Source: Bacillus sp. ISL-7 (GTDB taxonomy: Bacteria > Bacillota > Bacilli > Bacillales_B > DSM-18226). From it: a DNA stretch of 64,000 nucleotides. Each line of letters begins with the position of its first letter. The first letter of the stretch is position 1. Positions 1 through 9,380 of this stretch are shown one piece after another. The stretch is taken from NCBI RefSeq assembly GCF_018613065.1, contig NZ_JAGGQW010000021.1:88251-152250 (forward strand), read 5' to 3'. The notes beneath the pieces were generated by a model, which saw nothing but the letters and a program-made list of their open reading frames with translations, ran no database searches and had not been told where the DNA came from. A program made the position numbers and the translations under genes.

Positions 1-325
1 CATCTTGGATATCATCTGCAGAAATAGCTCCAGTTGGGTCTAAAATAATAGAAAAATCATCCTTATTTAATGTAATGGGCACTTTAGTATCAGCTGTTAG
101 ATGCCCGTCTTGAATTGAAAAATCAGGTAATTCGTCAGTAATAATGGTTCTAGCCGTATCGACACCCGTGGTAAGTGCCGTACTTAAGTAAATTACTGAC
201 GGCAGAATCGAAATTAATGTTAAGAAGAAAACATATAATATTGTTTTTCCTATCCCTTGGAATCGAAATAAGGCAATATCTTTAGGAGAGTAGATACTTT
301 TATACAATTGCTTGAAAATATTCAT
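1..325 (-). CDS. DUF1189 family membrane protein, 3' part missing
   Basis: The reading frame starts at an ATG at 325 (minus strand), 5 nt behind an AAAGGTGG ribosome site, and runs off the left edge of the window, so about 108 codons are visible. The N-terminus (MNIFKQLYKSIYSPKDIA) followed by one long hydrophobic segment and then an extracytoplasmic-looking stretch fits the DUF1189 family of Bacillus multi-pass membrane proteins, of unknown function. The assignment rests on recognising this N-terminal pattern; the rest of the protein cannot be seen. Confidence 0.75.
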   Translation of the reverse strand, partial: MNIFKQLYKSIYSPKDIALFRFQGIGKTILYVFFLTLISILPSVIYLSTALTTGVDTARTIITDELPDFSIQDGHLTADTKVPITLNKDDFSIILDPTGAISADDIQD

Positions 326-513
326 AATGACCACCTTTATACATTAAATCACAAATGATTGCTCCAGCATCTATTGTATCTTTAGTAAAGGTTATATACA
401 AGAATGACAGCAACTCAATTTTATTTTTGAAACCTATTCCAAGTTTTAATCGTATGAAGGAAAGTGTACACTGTATAAAATATCTAGAAAAATTTTTATG
501 AGGGATGGATAAA

Positions 514-996
514 ATGGAATTGGTCTATTGGAGTATCATCATTTTGTTATTTATTGTTGCATTTGTTGGTTTGGTGTATCCGATTGTTCCAAGTGTGTTA
601 TTTATACTGGCAGGCTTTTTATTGTATGGAGTCTTTTTTAATTTTCAACCCTTTCGATGGTACTTTTGGTTGATTCAAGGTTTGTTTATTGTACTTTTAT
701 TTGTAGCCGACTATATTGCTAATATGATTGGAATTAAAAAATATGGAGGTTCCAAGGCCGGAATCTGGGGAAGTACGATAGGGATTATCGTTGGACCATT
801 TGTTATCCCTTTTTTAGGAATCCTTATTGGTCCATTTATCGGGGCAATAGGAGCAGAATTAATCTTCAACAAAAGAAATTTCACAGATAGTATTAAAATT
901 GGTTTTGGCTCGGTCATTGGATTTATAAGCAGTGTTATTACAAAAACAATTATTCAAATTCTTATGATAGTTTATTTTTTTATTTTAGTCTTGTAA
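514..996 (+). CDS. yqgC: DUF456 membrane protein (YqgC)
   Basis: A 160-residue, almost wholly hydrophobic protein with about four or five membrane segments and Gly/Pro-rich loops, typical of DUF456. Its position just upstream of sodA matches yqgC of B. subtilis. I place the start at ATG 514, 5 nt after GAGGGATGG; the in-frame ATG at 505 lies inside that ribosome site. The function of the family is unknown. It lies between the divergent DUF1189 gene and the convergent fnr-like gene and is probably transcribed alone, ending at the hairpin at 997. Confidence 0.85.
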   Translation: MELVYWSIIILLFIVAFVGLVYPIVPSVLFILAGFLLYGVFFNFQPFRWYFWLIQGLFIVLLFVADYIANMIGIKKYGGSKAGIWGSTIGIIVGPFVIPFLGILIGPFIGAIGAELIFNKRNFTDSIKIGFGSVIGFISSVITKTIIQILMIVYFFILVL

Positions 997-1026
997 AAAG
1001 CCACCTTTCCGGGTGGCTTTTGTTTG
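997..1026. terminator. Bidirectional terminator between yqgC and fnr
   Basis: An AAAAGCCACC / GGGTGGCTTTT stem with a five-base loop lies between two converging genes. A- and T-rich flanks allow it to work in both directions. Confidence 0.75.
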
Positions 1027-1027
1027 A

Positions 1028-1723
1028 TTAATTTAAGCCGCAAATTTCAAAGGAACAATTTTGACAGTCAACTTCTTCTTTTAAATAGTTGAGTTTTTTT
1101 ATGGTAAACTTTTGATTATCGTAGGTAATGATCTCTTTCTCGCGAAGATCTTTTAAGGCTCGTTGAATAACTTCACGCGTCCCATAGGTTAAATTAGCTA
1201 ATTCCTGATGTGTTAGGGGCAGATCAATAAGAATTCCATCCTCTGTCTTAATTCCATAAGTATTAGATAAGCGGATGAGGATAGAATATAAACCGCCTTT
1301 TTTACCATTCATAATTAGGTCTTGGCATTTCATTTGTGCCTTTAAATAACCTGTACTTAGCCATGCAACAAGAGCGCTCATTGCTTCTGGATCATTTTTA
1401 ATAAATTCTTCAAATTGTTCCTTCTTGATAAAGATCATTTCACAATCTGTCATCGTTTTTGCGTAAAATTGATAATGAGGTGATGGTTTGAAAAGTTGAT
1501 ACTCTACAATTAATTCCTGGTCATTTAAGATTTTTAAGATAAAATCCTTGCCGCGTAAATGAACTCTTCCAAGTGAAATACTTCCTTTAAGCAATAAGAA
1601 AACATACTGGGCAGGGTCCTTCTCTTGAAAAAGAACGGAACCGGCTTTAATCTTTTGAATTGGTTCTTTTTTTTCGTAAAAGTAAACTAGTAAATTATAT
1701 ATGGAATAACTACTTTTCTGCAT
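1028..1723 (-). CDS. fnr: Fnr-type oxygen-sensing transcription regulator (Crp/Fnr family)
   Basis: A 231-residue protein with an N-terminal cyclic-nucleotide-binding-type beta-roll (about residues 20-115), a dimerisation helix and a C-terminal winged HTH (about 165-210, LTHQELANLTYGTREVIQRA). The tail has Cys220, Cys223 and Cys228 in a C-X2-C-X4-C pattern. That spacing equals the cluster-binding Cys227/230/235 of B. subtilis Fnr, and Asp135 aligns with its fourth ligand Asp141. This supports a [4Fe-4S] oxygen sensor that activates anaerobic genes. The start is ATG 1723 behind TAAGGAGTG. It is next to sodA here, unlike B. subtilis, where fnr lies with nar genes. Its target operator cannot be seen in this window. 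Confidence 0.85.
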   Translation of the reverse strand: MQKSSYSIYNLLVYFYEKKEPIQKIKAGSVLFQEKDPAQYVFLLLKGSISLGRVHLRGKDFILKILNDQELIVEYQLFKPSPHYQFYAKTMTDCEMIFIKKEQFEEFIKNDPEAMSALVAWLSTGYLKAQMKCQDLIMNGKKGGLYSILIRLSNTYGIKTEDGILIDLPLTHQELANLTYGTREVIQRALKDLREKEIITYDNQKFTIKKLNYLKEEVDCQNCSFEICGLN

Positions 1724-1975
1724 GGAAAATCACTCCTTAGCACCCTTCTCTTTGATTAAAATAAATTATTAACAAGGTGTCAATAGAGCCTTTACATGAA
1801 TTGGTAGTGACAAAAGTCGGATATGACAAAATCGTTGACAGATTGCCCCTTGGATGAAAGGTGACAAATTATCGAATATTTATTAGGAGCGGTAGTGGAT
1901 TACGTTTTAGTAAAATTTAGAATAAAATCCTTCATTAAGGGCATGGTATTTATGTTAAGAGCCTAAGCATTATAT

Positions 1976-2004
1976 TTGAAACTGAGCACTGACTTTGGTA
2001 TCTT
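1976..2004 (+). promoter_or_regulatory. Candidate sigma-A promoter of sodA
   Basis: TTGAAA (1976-1981) and TATCTT (1999-2004) are separated by exactly 17 nt, 73 nt upstream of the sodA start. The rest of the 353-nt gap between fnr and sodA is A+T rich and shows nothing else I can name. Confidence 0.5.
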
Positions 2005-2076
2005 AAAAAGGAAAGCTTTAGAAATATTCTAAATTCTAAGGCTGAAAAAATCACCATATACATAGGAGGAATAATC

Positions 2077-2685
2077 ATGGCATTTGAATTACCACAATTA
2101 CCGTATGCAGAAAACGCACTTGAACCACATATTGACAAAGAAACAATGAACATTCACCACACTAGACATCACAACACATATGTAACCAATTTAAATAACG
2201 CTTTAGCTGGTAATGAAGAATTACTTTCTAAATCAGTTGAAGAAGTTATTGCTAATTTGGATGCGGTTCCAGAAGCTGCACGTACTGCAGTTCGTAACAA
2301 CGGCGGCGGTCATGCTAACCATTCTTTATTCTGGCAAATCCTTTCTCCAAATGGCGGCGGCGCACCTACTGGTGAATTAGCTGACGCAATCAGCAGCAAA
2401 TTTGGCAGTTTCGAAAGCTTTAAAGAAGAGTTTGCTAAAGCAGCAACTACTCGTTTCGGATCTGGTTGGGCATGGCTATCTGTGTCTGGCGGAGAATTAG
2501 AAGTATCAAGTACACCTAACCAAGACTCTCCATTAATGGAAGGTAAAACTCCAATTCTTGGTCTTGATGTATGGGAGCATGCTTACTACTTGAAATATCA
2601 AAACAAACGCCCAGATTATATTTCCTCTTTCTGGAATGTAGTAAATTGGGATGAAGTTTCAAAACGTTACAGCCAAGCAAAATAA
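2077..2685 (+). CDS. sodA: Superoxide dismutase (Mn/Fe)
   Basis: A 202-residue cytoplasmic enzyme that converts superoxide to hydrogen peroxide and oxygen. The metal ligands of the family are present: His27 in NIHHTRHH, His82 in [10 protein letters not shown], and Asp/His in [12 protein letters not shown] near the C-terminus. Length and sequence are typical of Bacillus SodA. The ATG follows a strong AGGAGG. It has its own promoter-like element and terminator, so it is probably monocistronic. Confidence 0.97.
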   Translation: MAFELPQLPYAENALEPHIDKETMNIHHTRHHNTYVTNLNNALAGNEELLSKSVEEVIANLDAVPEAARTAVRNNGGGHANHSLFWQILSPNGGGAPTGELADAISSKFGSFESFKEEFAKAATTRFGSGWAWLSVSGGELEVSSTPNQDSPLMEGKTPILGLDVWEHAYYLKYQNKRPDYISSFWNVVNWDEVSKRYSQAK

Positions 2686-2695
2686 TAGCAATAGT

Positions 2696-2729
2696 AAGAA
2701 GGCAGCTTTGGCTGTCTTCTTTTTTTTTG
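2696..2729 (+). terminator. sodA terminator
   Basis: GAAGGCAGC / GCTGTCTTC stem with a TTTG loop, followed by a run of nine T. Confidence 0.85.
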
Positions 2730-2797
2730 GATTTGAATAAGTGAATAAGAAAAACTTGCTTGTTAAAGACTACCCATAAGATAAAGGGGAGTTTTTT

Positions 2798-4015
2798 ATG
2801 GCAAAAAAATTTAAGATTCTAGGTGATGTTAAACTAACAAAAGATTTATTACTTTTGCTTATTATTGGTGGGTTATATTCATTAAGTGTTGCCTTATCCA
2901 ATACGTTTGTAAATATTTATCTTTGGAAACAAACGGGTAAGTATTCAGATATCGCCCTTTTTAATTTATCGATTGTTGTTTTACAACTGCTCACCTTCAT
3001 TTTAGCTGGCCGATGGGCCAAGAAAATTGACAGAGTAATCGTGCTTAGAATCGGTGTGATTTTTTTAGCGTTATTTTATGTCATGGTTTTAATCGCTGGC
3101 ACAAAGGCTTCTACTTATTTACTTTTATTAGGAAGTCTGTTAGGAGTAGGATATGGTTTTTATTGGCTTGCATATAATGTGCTAACATTTGAAATCACCG
3201 AACCAGATACGAGAGATTTTTTTAATGGTTTTTTAGGGATATTATCGTCTGCGGGTGGAATGATTGGACCAATCGCTGCTGGAATCATCATAACTAGATT
3301 TGACAAATTCACTGGATATACCATTGTTTTTGGGATGTCGCTGGCTTTATTTGCACTTGCGGTTTTTATGAGTTTTTCCTTGAAACCACGACCATCGGCA
3401 GGAAGCTATTGTTTTAAACAGATTCTTAATGAAAGAAAACAAAATGAAAATTGGCGTTTGATTACAAACGCTCACTTTTTCCAGGGACTGAGGGAAGGGA
3501 CCTTTGCATTTGTCATATCAGTGCTTGTTTATATTTCGACGGGAAGTGAACTGTCTTTAGGTACATTTGGTCTCCTTAATTCAGGAATATCATTTATAGC
3601 GTATTATCTTGCGTCTAGGTTAATTAAACAAAAGTTTCGAAAAAAAGCGATTCTTATTGGTGGACTTATCCTATATGCGTCTGTCCTGTTAATTGTATGG
3701 GACGTGAATTTTGTCAAATTGTTAATCTATGGCGGGATGATTGCAATTGCCTATCCGCTTTTGCTCGTCCCATATATGTCCACTACATATGATGTGATTG
3801 GAACAGGTTGGAAAGCGGCAGAAATGAGGATTGAGTACATTGTAGTTCGGGAAATATTCTTGAATTTGGGAAGGATTGTTTCCATATTATCCTTTTTAGC
3901 TGCTATCACTTGGTTTAATGCAGAAATCAGTATACCAATCCTACTTCTTGCTTTGGGTGCAGGGCACACATGCATCTATCTTTTTATTAAAAGAGTACAT
4001 TTACCAGCATCGTAA
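2798..4015 (+). CDS. yqgE: MFS transporter YqgE
   Basis: A 405-residue protein with about twelve hydrophobic segments and the loop pattern of a major-facilitator permease (GRWAKKIDRVIVLRIG after the second/third segment). The position between sodA and pbpA matches yqgE of B. subtilis. The substrate is unknown. The ATG at 2798 follows AAAGGGGAG. It ends in a hairpin terminator and is probably transcribed alone. Confidence 0.85.
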   Translation: MAKKFKILGDVKLTKDLLLLLIIGGLYSLSVALSNTFVNIYLWKQTGKYSDIALFNLSIVVLQLLTFILAGRWAKKIDRVIVLRIGVIFLALFYVMVLIAGTKASTYLLLLGSLLGVGYGFYWLAYNVLTFEITEPDTRDFFNGFLGILSSAGGMIGPIAAGIIITRFDKFTGYTIVFGMSLALFALAVFMSFSLKPRPSAGSYCFKQILNERKQNENWRLITNAHFFQGLREGTFAFVISVLVYISTGSELSLGTFGLLNSGISFIAYYLASRLIKQKFRKKAILIGGLILYASVLLIVWDVNFVKLLIYGGMIAIAYPLLLVPYMSTTYDVIGTGWKAAEMRIEYIVVREIFLNLGRIVSILSFLAAITWFNAEISIPILLLALGAGHTCIYLFIKRVHLPAS

Positions 4016-4050
4016 TGCGATGAGTATTTTATTTACTCACCGCATTTTTC
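4015..4050 (+). terminator. yqgE terminator
   Basis: ATGCGATGAGTA / TACTCACCGCAT stem with one A-C mismatch, followed by TTTT; it starts at the stop codon of yqgE. Confidence 0.7.
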
Positions 4051-4170
4051 ATTTTTCACTGAGGCTTTTATGCTAAAAATGGTAAGGGTTTTTCATAGAT
4101 AAAAGCGGAATTATCCTTTAAAATAGAGAAAGTGACTTTAAGCCGTGAAAAAAGGAAGTGTTTATATACC

Positions 4171-6282
4171 TTGAATAATAAAAAGAAAAAAAAGAAGCAA
4201 CATGTGCCCTTTCGTTTAAACATGTTATTCTTTGTCGTGTTTTTGCTATTTTCTATCCTTATACTTAGACTTGGTGAATTGCAAATCGTATTTGGTGATG
4301 ATTTTAAACGTGAAATTGAACGGACGGAAGCTATTACTGTTAATAATCCTGTACCCAGGGGGAAAATGTTTGACCGCAATGGGAAAATCATTATGGATAA
4401 TAAACCATTGAACGCGATTACTTATACAAAATATCAACAAACGGATCAAAAGGAAATGTTGCAAACTGCAGAACGATTAGCAAAAATAATCAATATTGAT
4501 ACGAAAAAAGTTCAGATTCGCGATAAAAAGGATTTTTGGATATTAAAACATCCTAAAGAAGCCGAAGCAAAAGTTACCGAAAAAGAATGGGCATTATATG
4601 AACAAAAAAAATTGGACGATAAGCAAATATATAAACTTCAATTAGATAGAATTACTGAAAAAGAAATTAACAGCATTAAAGGTGAAACACTGAGAACTCT
4701 TGCCATCTACAGGCAATTTAATAGTGGTTATGCTTTAACCCCACAAATTGTTAAAGTTAATGTTACTGATAAAGAGTTCGCCATTGTTAGTGAAAATTTA
4801 GAAAGTTTACCTGGTGTTGATACAACTACAGATTGGGAACGAAAGAGAATTTATGGTGACACATTAAAATCAATATTAGGTGGAGTAACTTCTTCCGAAG
4901 CGGGGATCCCGAAGGATCAATTAGAAAAGTATATGGCCCGTGATTACAGCCGAAATGATCGTGTTGGAAAAAGTTATCTTGAATTGCAATACGAAGATGT
5001 ACTCCATGGTCAAAAGGCAAAAGTCAAAAATGTAACAGATAAGTCGGGAAAAATTCTTTCTACAGAAGTGGTTTCGGAGGGGAAAAGGGGCAAGGACCTC
5101 GTTTTAACCATTGATATGGACCTTCAGAAGAAAGTAGAAAATATCATCGAAGAAGAAATGTGGAGTGCAAAGCAAAAACCAAATACCTCCCTTCTAGATC
5201 GTGCCTTCGTCGTTCTGATGGATCCACATACCGGTGAAGTCCTATCACTTGCTGGAAAACAAATTGGAAAAGATAAAAATGGAAAAACAGTCATGAATGA
5301 CTTTGCTGGAGGAAATATTACCACTTCGTATAACGTTGGGTCAGCGGTAAAAGGGGCAACAATTTTAACTGGTTATAAAACAGGGGCAATTCAACCAGGT
5401 TCTACACAACTCGATGAGCCTTTGAGAATTGCTAGCTCACCTGTCATGTCTTCATGGAGGACATTTGGCCGGATCAATGATTTAAGAGCACTACAGGTTT
5501 CCTCAAACGTATATATGTGGAAAACCGTTATAGCAATGGCTGGTGGACAGTATAGACCAAATCAACCGCTGCCATTAGATTATTCTGCCTTTGATACTAT
5601 GCGGCAGTCATTTAGTCAGTTTGGTTTAGGTACGCGTACAGGGATTGACTTACCTAATGAAATGAGCGGCTTTCCAGGTCCTGAAAGGACTCCTGGTTTA
5701 CTTCTTTTCCTTTCGATTGGTCAGTATGATACGTATACACCAATCCAACTCGCGCAGTACGTCTCCACAATCGCAAATGGTGGAAATCGTATCCAGCCAC
5801 ATTTGGTTAAGGAAATTCGCGAACCAGAAATGGAAAATAATGAATTGGGTCCTATTGTCGAGGAAATTCAGCCGAAAGTATTAAATCGTTTAGATATGAA
5901 GCAATCTTGGATTAATCGGGTTCAAGAAGGTTTTCGGATGGTCATGCAGGTGGGTGACGGTACAGCTGTAAGTTCCTTTAAGGGTGCAGATTATTCCCCT
6001 GCAGGAAAAACAGGAACAGCACAGTCGTTTTATGATGGATCTGATAAATCAAAGCGTGGCACAGAAGTAATGAACCTAAGTCTCGTGAGCTATGCGCCAT
6101 CTGATGATCCCGAGGTAGCCATGGCTGTTGTCGTACCGTGGGCATATCAAGGAAATAGCGGACCAAGTGTTAATAACAAAATCGGCAAAAGAGTATTGGA
6201 TGCTTATTTTGAATTAAAGAAAGAACGTCAAAATACAGAAAAAAATGCAACCTCTGATCAACAGGAAGTAAATAACGAATAA
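4171..6282 (+). CDS. pbpA: Class B penicillin-binding protein 2A (elongation transpeptidase)
   Basis: A 703-residue bitopic membrane protein that cross-links peptidoglycan during side-wall growth. A basic cytoplasmic start (NNKKKKKKQHVPFRL) precedes one membrane helix, then the dimerisation domain and a C-terminal transpeptidase domain. Catalytic motifs are SAVK (Ser391), SSN (444-446) and KTG (613-615). I choose TTG 4171, 10 nt after AAAGGAAGTG, because it gives the usual short basic N-terminus; an in-frame start at 4132 has no ribosome site. The position upstream of pstS matches yqgF/pbpA of B. subtilis. Confidence 0.93.
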   Translation: MNNKKKKKKQHVPFRLNMLFFVVFLLFSILILRLGELQIVFGDDFKREIERTEAITVNNPVPRGKMFDRNGKIIMDNKPLNAITYTKYQQTDQKEMLQTAERLAKIINIDTKKVQIRDKKDFWILKHPKEAEAKVTEKEWALYEQKKLDDKQIYKLQLDRITEKEINSIKGETLRTLAIYRQFNSGYALTPQIVKVNVTDKEFAIVSENLESLPGVDTTTDWERKRIYGDTLKSILGGVTSSEAGIPKDQLEKYMARDYSRNDRVGKSYLELQYEDVLHGQKAKVKNVTDKSGKILSTEVVSEGKRGKDLVLTIDMDLQKKVENIIEEEMWSAKQKPNTSLLDRAFVVLMDPHTGEVLSLAGKQIGKDKNGKTVMNDFAGGNITTSYNVGSAVKGATILTGYKTGAIQPGSTQLDEPLRIASSPVMSSWRTFGRINDLRALQVSSNVYMWKTVIAMAGGQYRPNQPLPLDYSAFDTMRQSFSQFGLGTRTGIDLPNEMSGFPGPERTPGLLLFLSIGQYDTYTPIQLAQYVSTIANGGNRIQPHLVKEIREPEMENNELGPIVEEIQPKVLNRLDMKQSWINRVQEGFRMVMQVGDGTAVSSFKGADYSPAGKTGTAQSFYDGSDKSKRGTEVMNLSLVSYAPSDDPEVAMAVVVPWAYQGNSGPSVNNKIGKRVLDAYFELKKERQNTEKNATSDQQEVNNE

Positions 6283-6320
6283 ACCAAAACCAGTAAGCAA
6301 GCTGATCATTAATATTACTG

Positions 6321-6356
6321 AAACACCTGTCTCAATTTGAGGCAGGTGTTTTTTAT
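6321..6356 (+). terminator. pbpA terminator
   Basis: AACACCTGTCTCA / TGAGGCAGGTGTT near-perfect stem, short AT loop, then TTTTTT. Confidence 0.85.
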
Positions 6357-6427
6357 TATTTAAAGATCATCTACTCTGCATCAATTAAATTTTTTATGGA
6401 CAATATATATCTAGAGAATTTTATCGA

Positions 6428-6502
6428 TTTACACAAACTCAACATATCTTTACAAAACCTTTACATTTAATTAAAACTCGGTTAACAGTTTAGTTTTATT
6501 CT
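6428..6502 (+). promoter_or_regulatory. PhoP-box array and promoter of the pst operon
   Basis: Six hexamers resembling the PhoP~P half-site TTAACA recur every 10-11 bp: TTTACA 6428, TCAACA 6439, TTTACA 6449, TTTACA 6460, TTAAAA 6471 and TTAACA 6482. A TATTCT (6497-6502) follows and can serve as the -10 box. This is the layout of the B. subtilis pst promoter, where PhoP dimers occupy the -20 to -60 zone in place of a -35 box. Induction on phosphate starvation is inferred. Confidence 0.8.
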
Positions 6503-6561
6503 TAGACATGTAAGGCAGAACAAATAACTAACAAACCAAATTCACAGGGGGAATTAAACAA

Positions 6562-7476
6562 ATGAAAAGCTTTAAGAAATTTGGCCTATTACTTACTCTA
6601 GCAGCATTAATGGTATTTGTTGCTGCTTGTGGGGGAGCCTCTACTGATAAAAAAGATGAAACTGCTAATAAAGATAATAAAACTACAGAACTTTCTGGCT
6701 CATTAACCATTTCTGGTTCCTCTGCAATGCAACCTTTAGTTGCCGCTGCTGCTGAAGAGTTTATGGCAGAAAATCCAAATGTTGATGTTCAAGTAAACGC
6801 TGGTGGATCTGGTACAGGCTTATCTCAAGTTGCCGAAGGATCTGTGCAGATTGGTAACTCAGACGTATTCGCTGAAGAAAAAGAAGGTATTCCAGCTGAT
6901 CAGCTTGTTGACCATAAAGTAGCTGTGGTAGGTATGACAGCAGCAGTTAACCCTAAAGTTGGTATTAAAGATATTAAAAAAGAAGATTTAATTAAAGTTT
7001 TCACAGGAAAAATTACGAACTGGAAAGAACTTGGCGGAGCAGATCAAAAGATTGTTCTTGTAAACCGTCCGGACTCTTCAGGTACACGTGCAGTATTCAA
7101 TAAGTTCGCCCTTGATGGAGCAACACCTGCTGAAGGGATTACGGAAGATTCTTCAAACACCGTTAAAAAGATTATCAATGAAACTGATGGTGCAGTAGGT
7201 TACCTTGCATTCTCATACTTCACTGACAAATCTGTGACTCCACTTGCAATCGATGGAGTAGAACCAACTGAAGAAAATGTGCAATCTGGTAAATTCCCAG
7301 TTTGGGCATACCAACACTCTTATACAAAAGGTGAAGCAACAGATCTTGCTAAAGCGTTCCTTGACTATTTAATGTCTGACGATATCCAAAACACACTATT
7401 AAAAGAACAAGGATATCTACCAGTAACAAAAATGAAAGTTGAACGCGATGCTAAAGGAAATCAAAAAAACCTATAA
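6562..7476 (+). CDS. pstS: Phosphate ABC transporter, substrate-binding lipoprotein
   Basis: A 304-residue lipoprotein: basic start, hydrophobic segment and lipobox VAAC (Cys23), so it is anchored outside the membrane. The mature part has the PBP-like phosphate-binding motifs SGSSAMQP, AGGSGTG and NRPDSSGTR, which hold the phosphate oxyanions. It delivers phosphate to PstCAB. The start is ATG 6562 behind CAGGGGGAA. It is the first gene of the operon and directly follows the PhoP-box array; a hairpin separates it from pstC. Confidence 0.96.
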   Translation: MKSFKKFGLLLTLAALMVFVAACGGASTDKKDETANKDNKTTELSGSLTISGSSAMQPLVAAAAEEFMAENPNVDVQVNAGGSGTGLSQVAEGSVQIGNSDVFAEEKEGIPADQLVDHKVAVVGMTAAVNPKVGIKDIKKEDLIKVFTGKITNWKELGGADQKIVLVNRPDSSGTRAVFNKFALDGATPAEGITEDSSNTVKKIINETDGAVGYLAFSYFTDKSVTPLAIDGVEPTEENVQSGKFPVWAYQHSYTKGEATDLAKAFLDYLMSDDIQNTLLKEQGYLPVTKMKVERDAKGNQKNL

Positions 7477-7496
7477 AAACAGGTTGAATAATGAAA

Positions 7497-7522
7497 GGGT
7501 AAATGCATGTTTGCATTTACCC
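7497..7522 (+). promoter_or_regulatory. pstS-pstC intercistronic stem-loop
   Basis: A perfect 11-bp stem (GGGTAAATGCA / TGCATTTACCC) with a TGTT loop, 20 nt after pstS. It lacks a T run, so it looks more like an mRNA-stabilising or partial-termination element that keeps PstS more abundant than the permease. Confidence 0.65.
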
Positions 7523-7556
7523 TATTATGACGTATTTTAGGGGTGTTTGGTGCATT

Positions 7557-8477
7557 ATGGAAAAATTAGTTCCTGCAAAAGATAGATTGTTAAAATCTAA
7601 GAAAAATTGGCTCGATGGGGAATTGCGCGGGAAAATTCTCGTGATTTTGTGTGCTGTCATCATGATCTCAGCAACCATCTCGATAACTATTTTCCTTGGT
7701 TCAAAGGGTTTACAATCTTTTATAAAAAATGGTGTAAGTCTTATTGAGTTCATAACCAGTACCCACTGGAATCCTACAAATCAAGCGAAACCTGAATATG
7801 GGGCTTTACCGTTTATTTTTGGTTCCTTTGCGGTAACCTTTCTTGCAGCAATAGTGGCAGCACCATTAGGTATTGGCGGAGCGATTTTTATGACCGAAAT
7901 TGCACCCTCATGGGGAAGGAAAATTTTACAGCCAGTGATAGAGCTTTTGGTCGGAATTCCATCTGTAGTTTATGGCTTCATCGGGCTTACAGTGTTAGTA
8001 CCATTTATCAGGGAACATGTGGGCGGACTTGGTTTTAGCTTACTCTCAGGTACTATTGTATTATCCATCATGATTTTGCCGACAGTAACTACAATTGCAA
8101 CCGATGCGATGAGTTCACTACCTAAAAATCTTCGTGAAGGTTCGTATGCTTTAGGTGCTACTCGCTGGCAAACTATAAGAAAAGTTTTAATACCTGCTGC
8201 ATTACCTACCCTCTTGACTGCTATCGTTCTTGGGATGGCAAGAGCATTTGGAGAAGCTCTTGCGGTACAGATGGTGATCGGTAACGTAAGAGACTTACCA
8301 ACAAGCTTATTAGACGCATCAGCAACCTTAACGACAATTATTACTCTTAACATGGGCCATACAACTTACGGTAGTGTAGAAAATAATACTCTTTGGTCAA
8401 TGGGCTTAATTTTATTAATCATGTCGTTTGCGTTTATTCTCCTCATTCGCTACCTTTCGTCAAGGAGGAAAATGTGA
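7557..8477 (+). CDS. pstC: Phosphate ABC transporter permease PstC
   Basis: A 306-residue inner-membrane permease with about six helices and the binding-protein-dependent permease loop (EGSYALGATRWQTIRKVLIPAALP) that contacts PstB. I start it at ATG 7557 behind AGGGGTG; the longer frame from 7503 would begin inside the intercistronic hairpin. Its stop codon overlaps the pstA start by one base, which suggests translational coupling. Confidence 0.94.
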   Translation: MEKLVPAKDRLLKSKKNWLDGELRGKILVILCAVIMISATISITIFLGSKGLQSFIKNGVSLIEFITSTHWNPTNQAKPEYGALPFIFGSFAVTFLAAIVAAPLGIGGAIFMTEIAPSWGRKILQPVIELLVGIPSVVYGFIGLTVLVPFIREHVGGLGFSLLSGTIVLSIMILPTVTTIATDAMSSLPKNLREGSYALGATRWQTIRKVLIPAALPTLLTAIVLGMARAFGEALAVQMVIGNVRDLPTSLLDASATLTTIITLNMGHTTYGSVENNTLWSMGLILLIMSFAFILLIRYLSSRRKM

Positions 8478-9364
8478 TGAACAGTAAAACAGCAGATCGG
8501 ATTGCCACAGAAGTATTTATAGCCATTGCAATCATAATCATTTCTATATTAGTTGGTTTATTTTCTTATATTTTGGTAAATGGACTTAAACATATTTCTC
8601 TTGACTTTTTAACCACTCCGTCAAGCAATGTCCGTGCGGGCGGGGGAATTCGTGACCAATTGTTCAATTCGTTTTATATATTATTTATTACGATGTTAAT
8701 TGCCCTTCCTCTAGGTATCGGCGGAGGAATATATATGGCTGAGTATGCAAAGCCAGGGAAAATTACTGACATTATCCGTTCTTGTATAGAAGTTCTAGCC
8801 TCTTTACCATCCATAGTAATAGGGATGTTTGGTTTATTAATGTTCGTTAATTTAACGGGCTGGGGCTACACTATTTTAGGAGGAGCCTTAGCCTTAACGG
8901 TTTTTAACCTGCCTGTAATTGTAAGGGTGAGTGAAGATGCGATCCGTGCCGTCCCAAGTGATTTGAAAGAGGCTAGTCTTGCCTTAGGGATTACCAAATG
9001 GCATACGATAAAAACCATTTTATTACCAAGTGCTTTTCCGACGATATTAACTGGTGCGATTCTTGCTGCAGGTCGTGTATTTGGTGAAGCTGCTGCATTA
9101 TTATTTACAGCCGGTCTTTCAACACCAAGACTCGATTACGCAAACTGGAATCCATTTTCACCTCAATCACCGTTGAATATATTTCGTCCAGCAGAAACGC
9201 TTGCAGTTCACATTTGGTCTGTAAATACACAAGGGTTAATTCCAGATGTGGAAGAGGTTTCTAATGGTTCAGCTGCTGTTTTAGTAATATCGGTATTAGT
9301 ATTTAACTTATTAGCTAGGTGGATAGGAAGCATGATTCATAAAAAGGTAACAGCATCAAAATAA
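8477..9364 (+). CDS. pstA: Phosphate ABC transporter permease PstA
   Basis: A 295-residue permease, partner of PstC, with about six membrane helices and the EAA loop ([20 protein letters not shown]). It starts at ATG 8477 within the TGATG overlap with pstC, behind AAGGAGG. Upstream in-frame codons fall inside pstC and are not needed. Confidence 0.94.
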   Translation: MNSKTADRIATEVFIAIAIIIISILVGLFSYILVNGLKHISLDFLTTPSSNVRAGGGIRDQLFNSFYILFITMLIALPLGIGGGIYMAEYAKPGKITDIIRSCIEVLASLPSIVIGMFGLLMFVNLTGWGYTILGGALALTVFNLPVIVRVSEDAIRAVPSDLKEASLALGITKWHTIKTILLPSAFPTILTGAILAAGRVFGEAAALLFTAGLSTPRLDYANWNPFSPQSPLNIFRPAETLAVHIWSVNTQGLIPDVEEVSNGSAAVLVISVLVFNLLARWIGSMIHKKVTASK

Positions 9365-9380
9365 GGGGCGGGGAGATAGG

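Noticed and set aside
4068..4391. 107-codon minus-strand frame over the start of pbpA
   Set aside because: Low-complexity Phe-rich translation of the antisense of a Lys-rich N-terminus.
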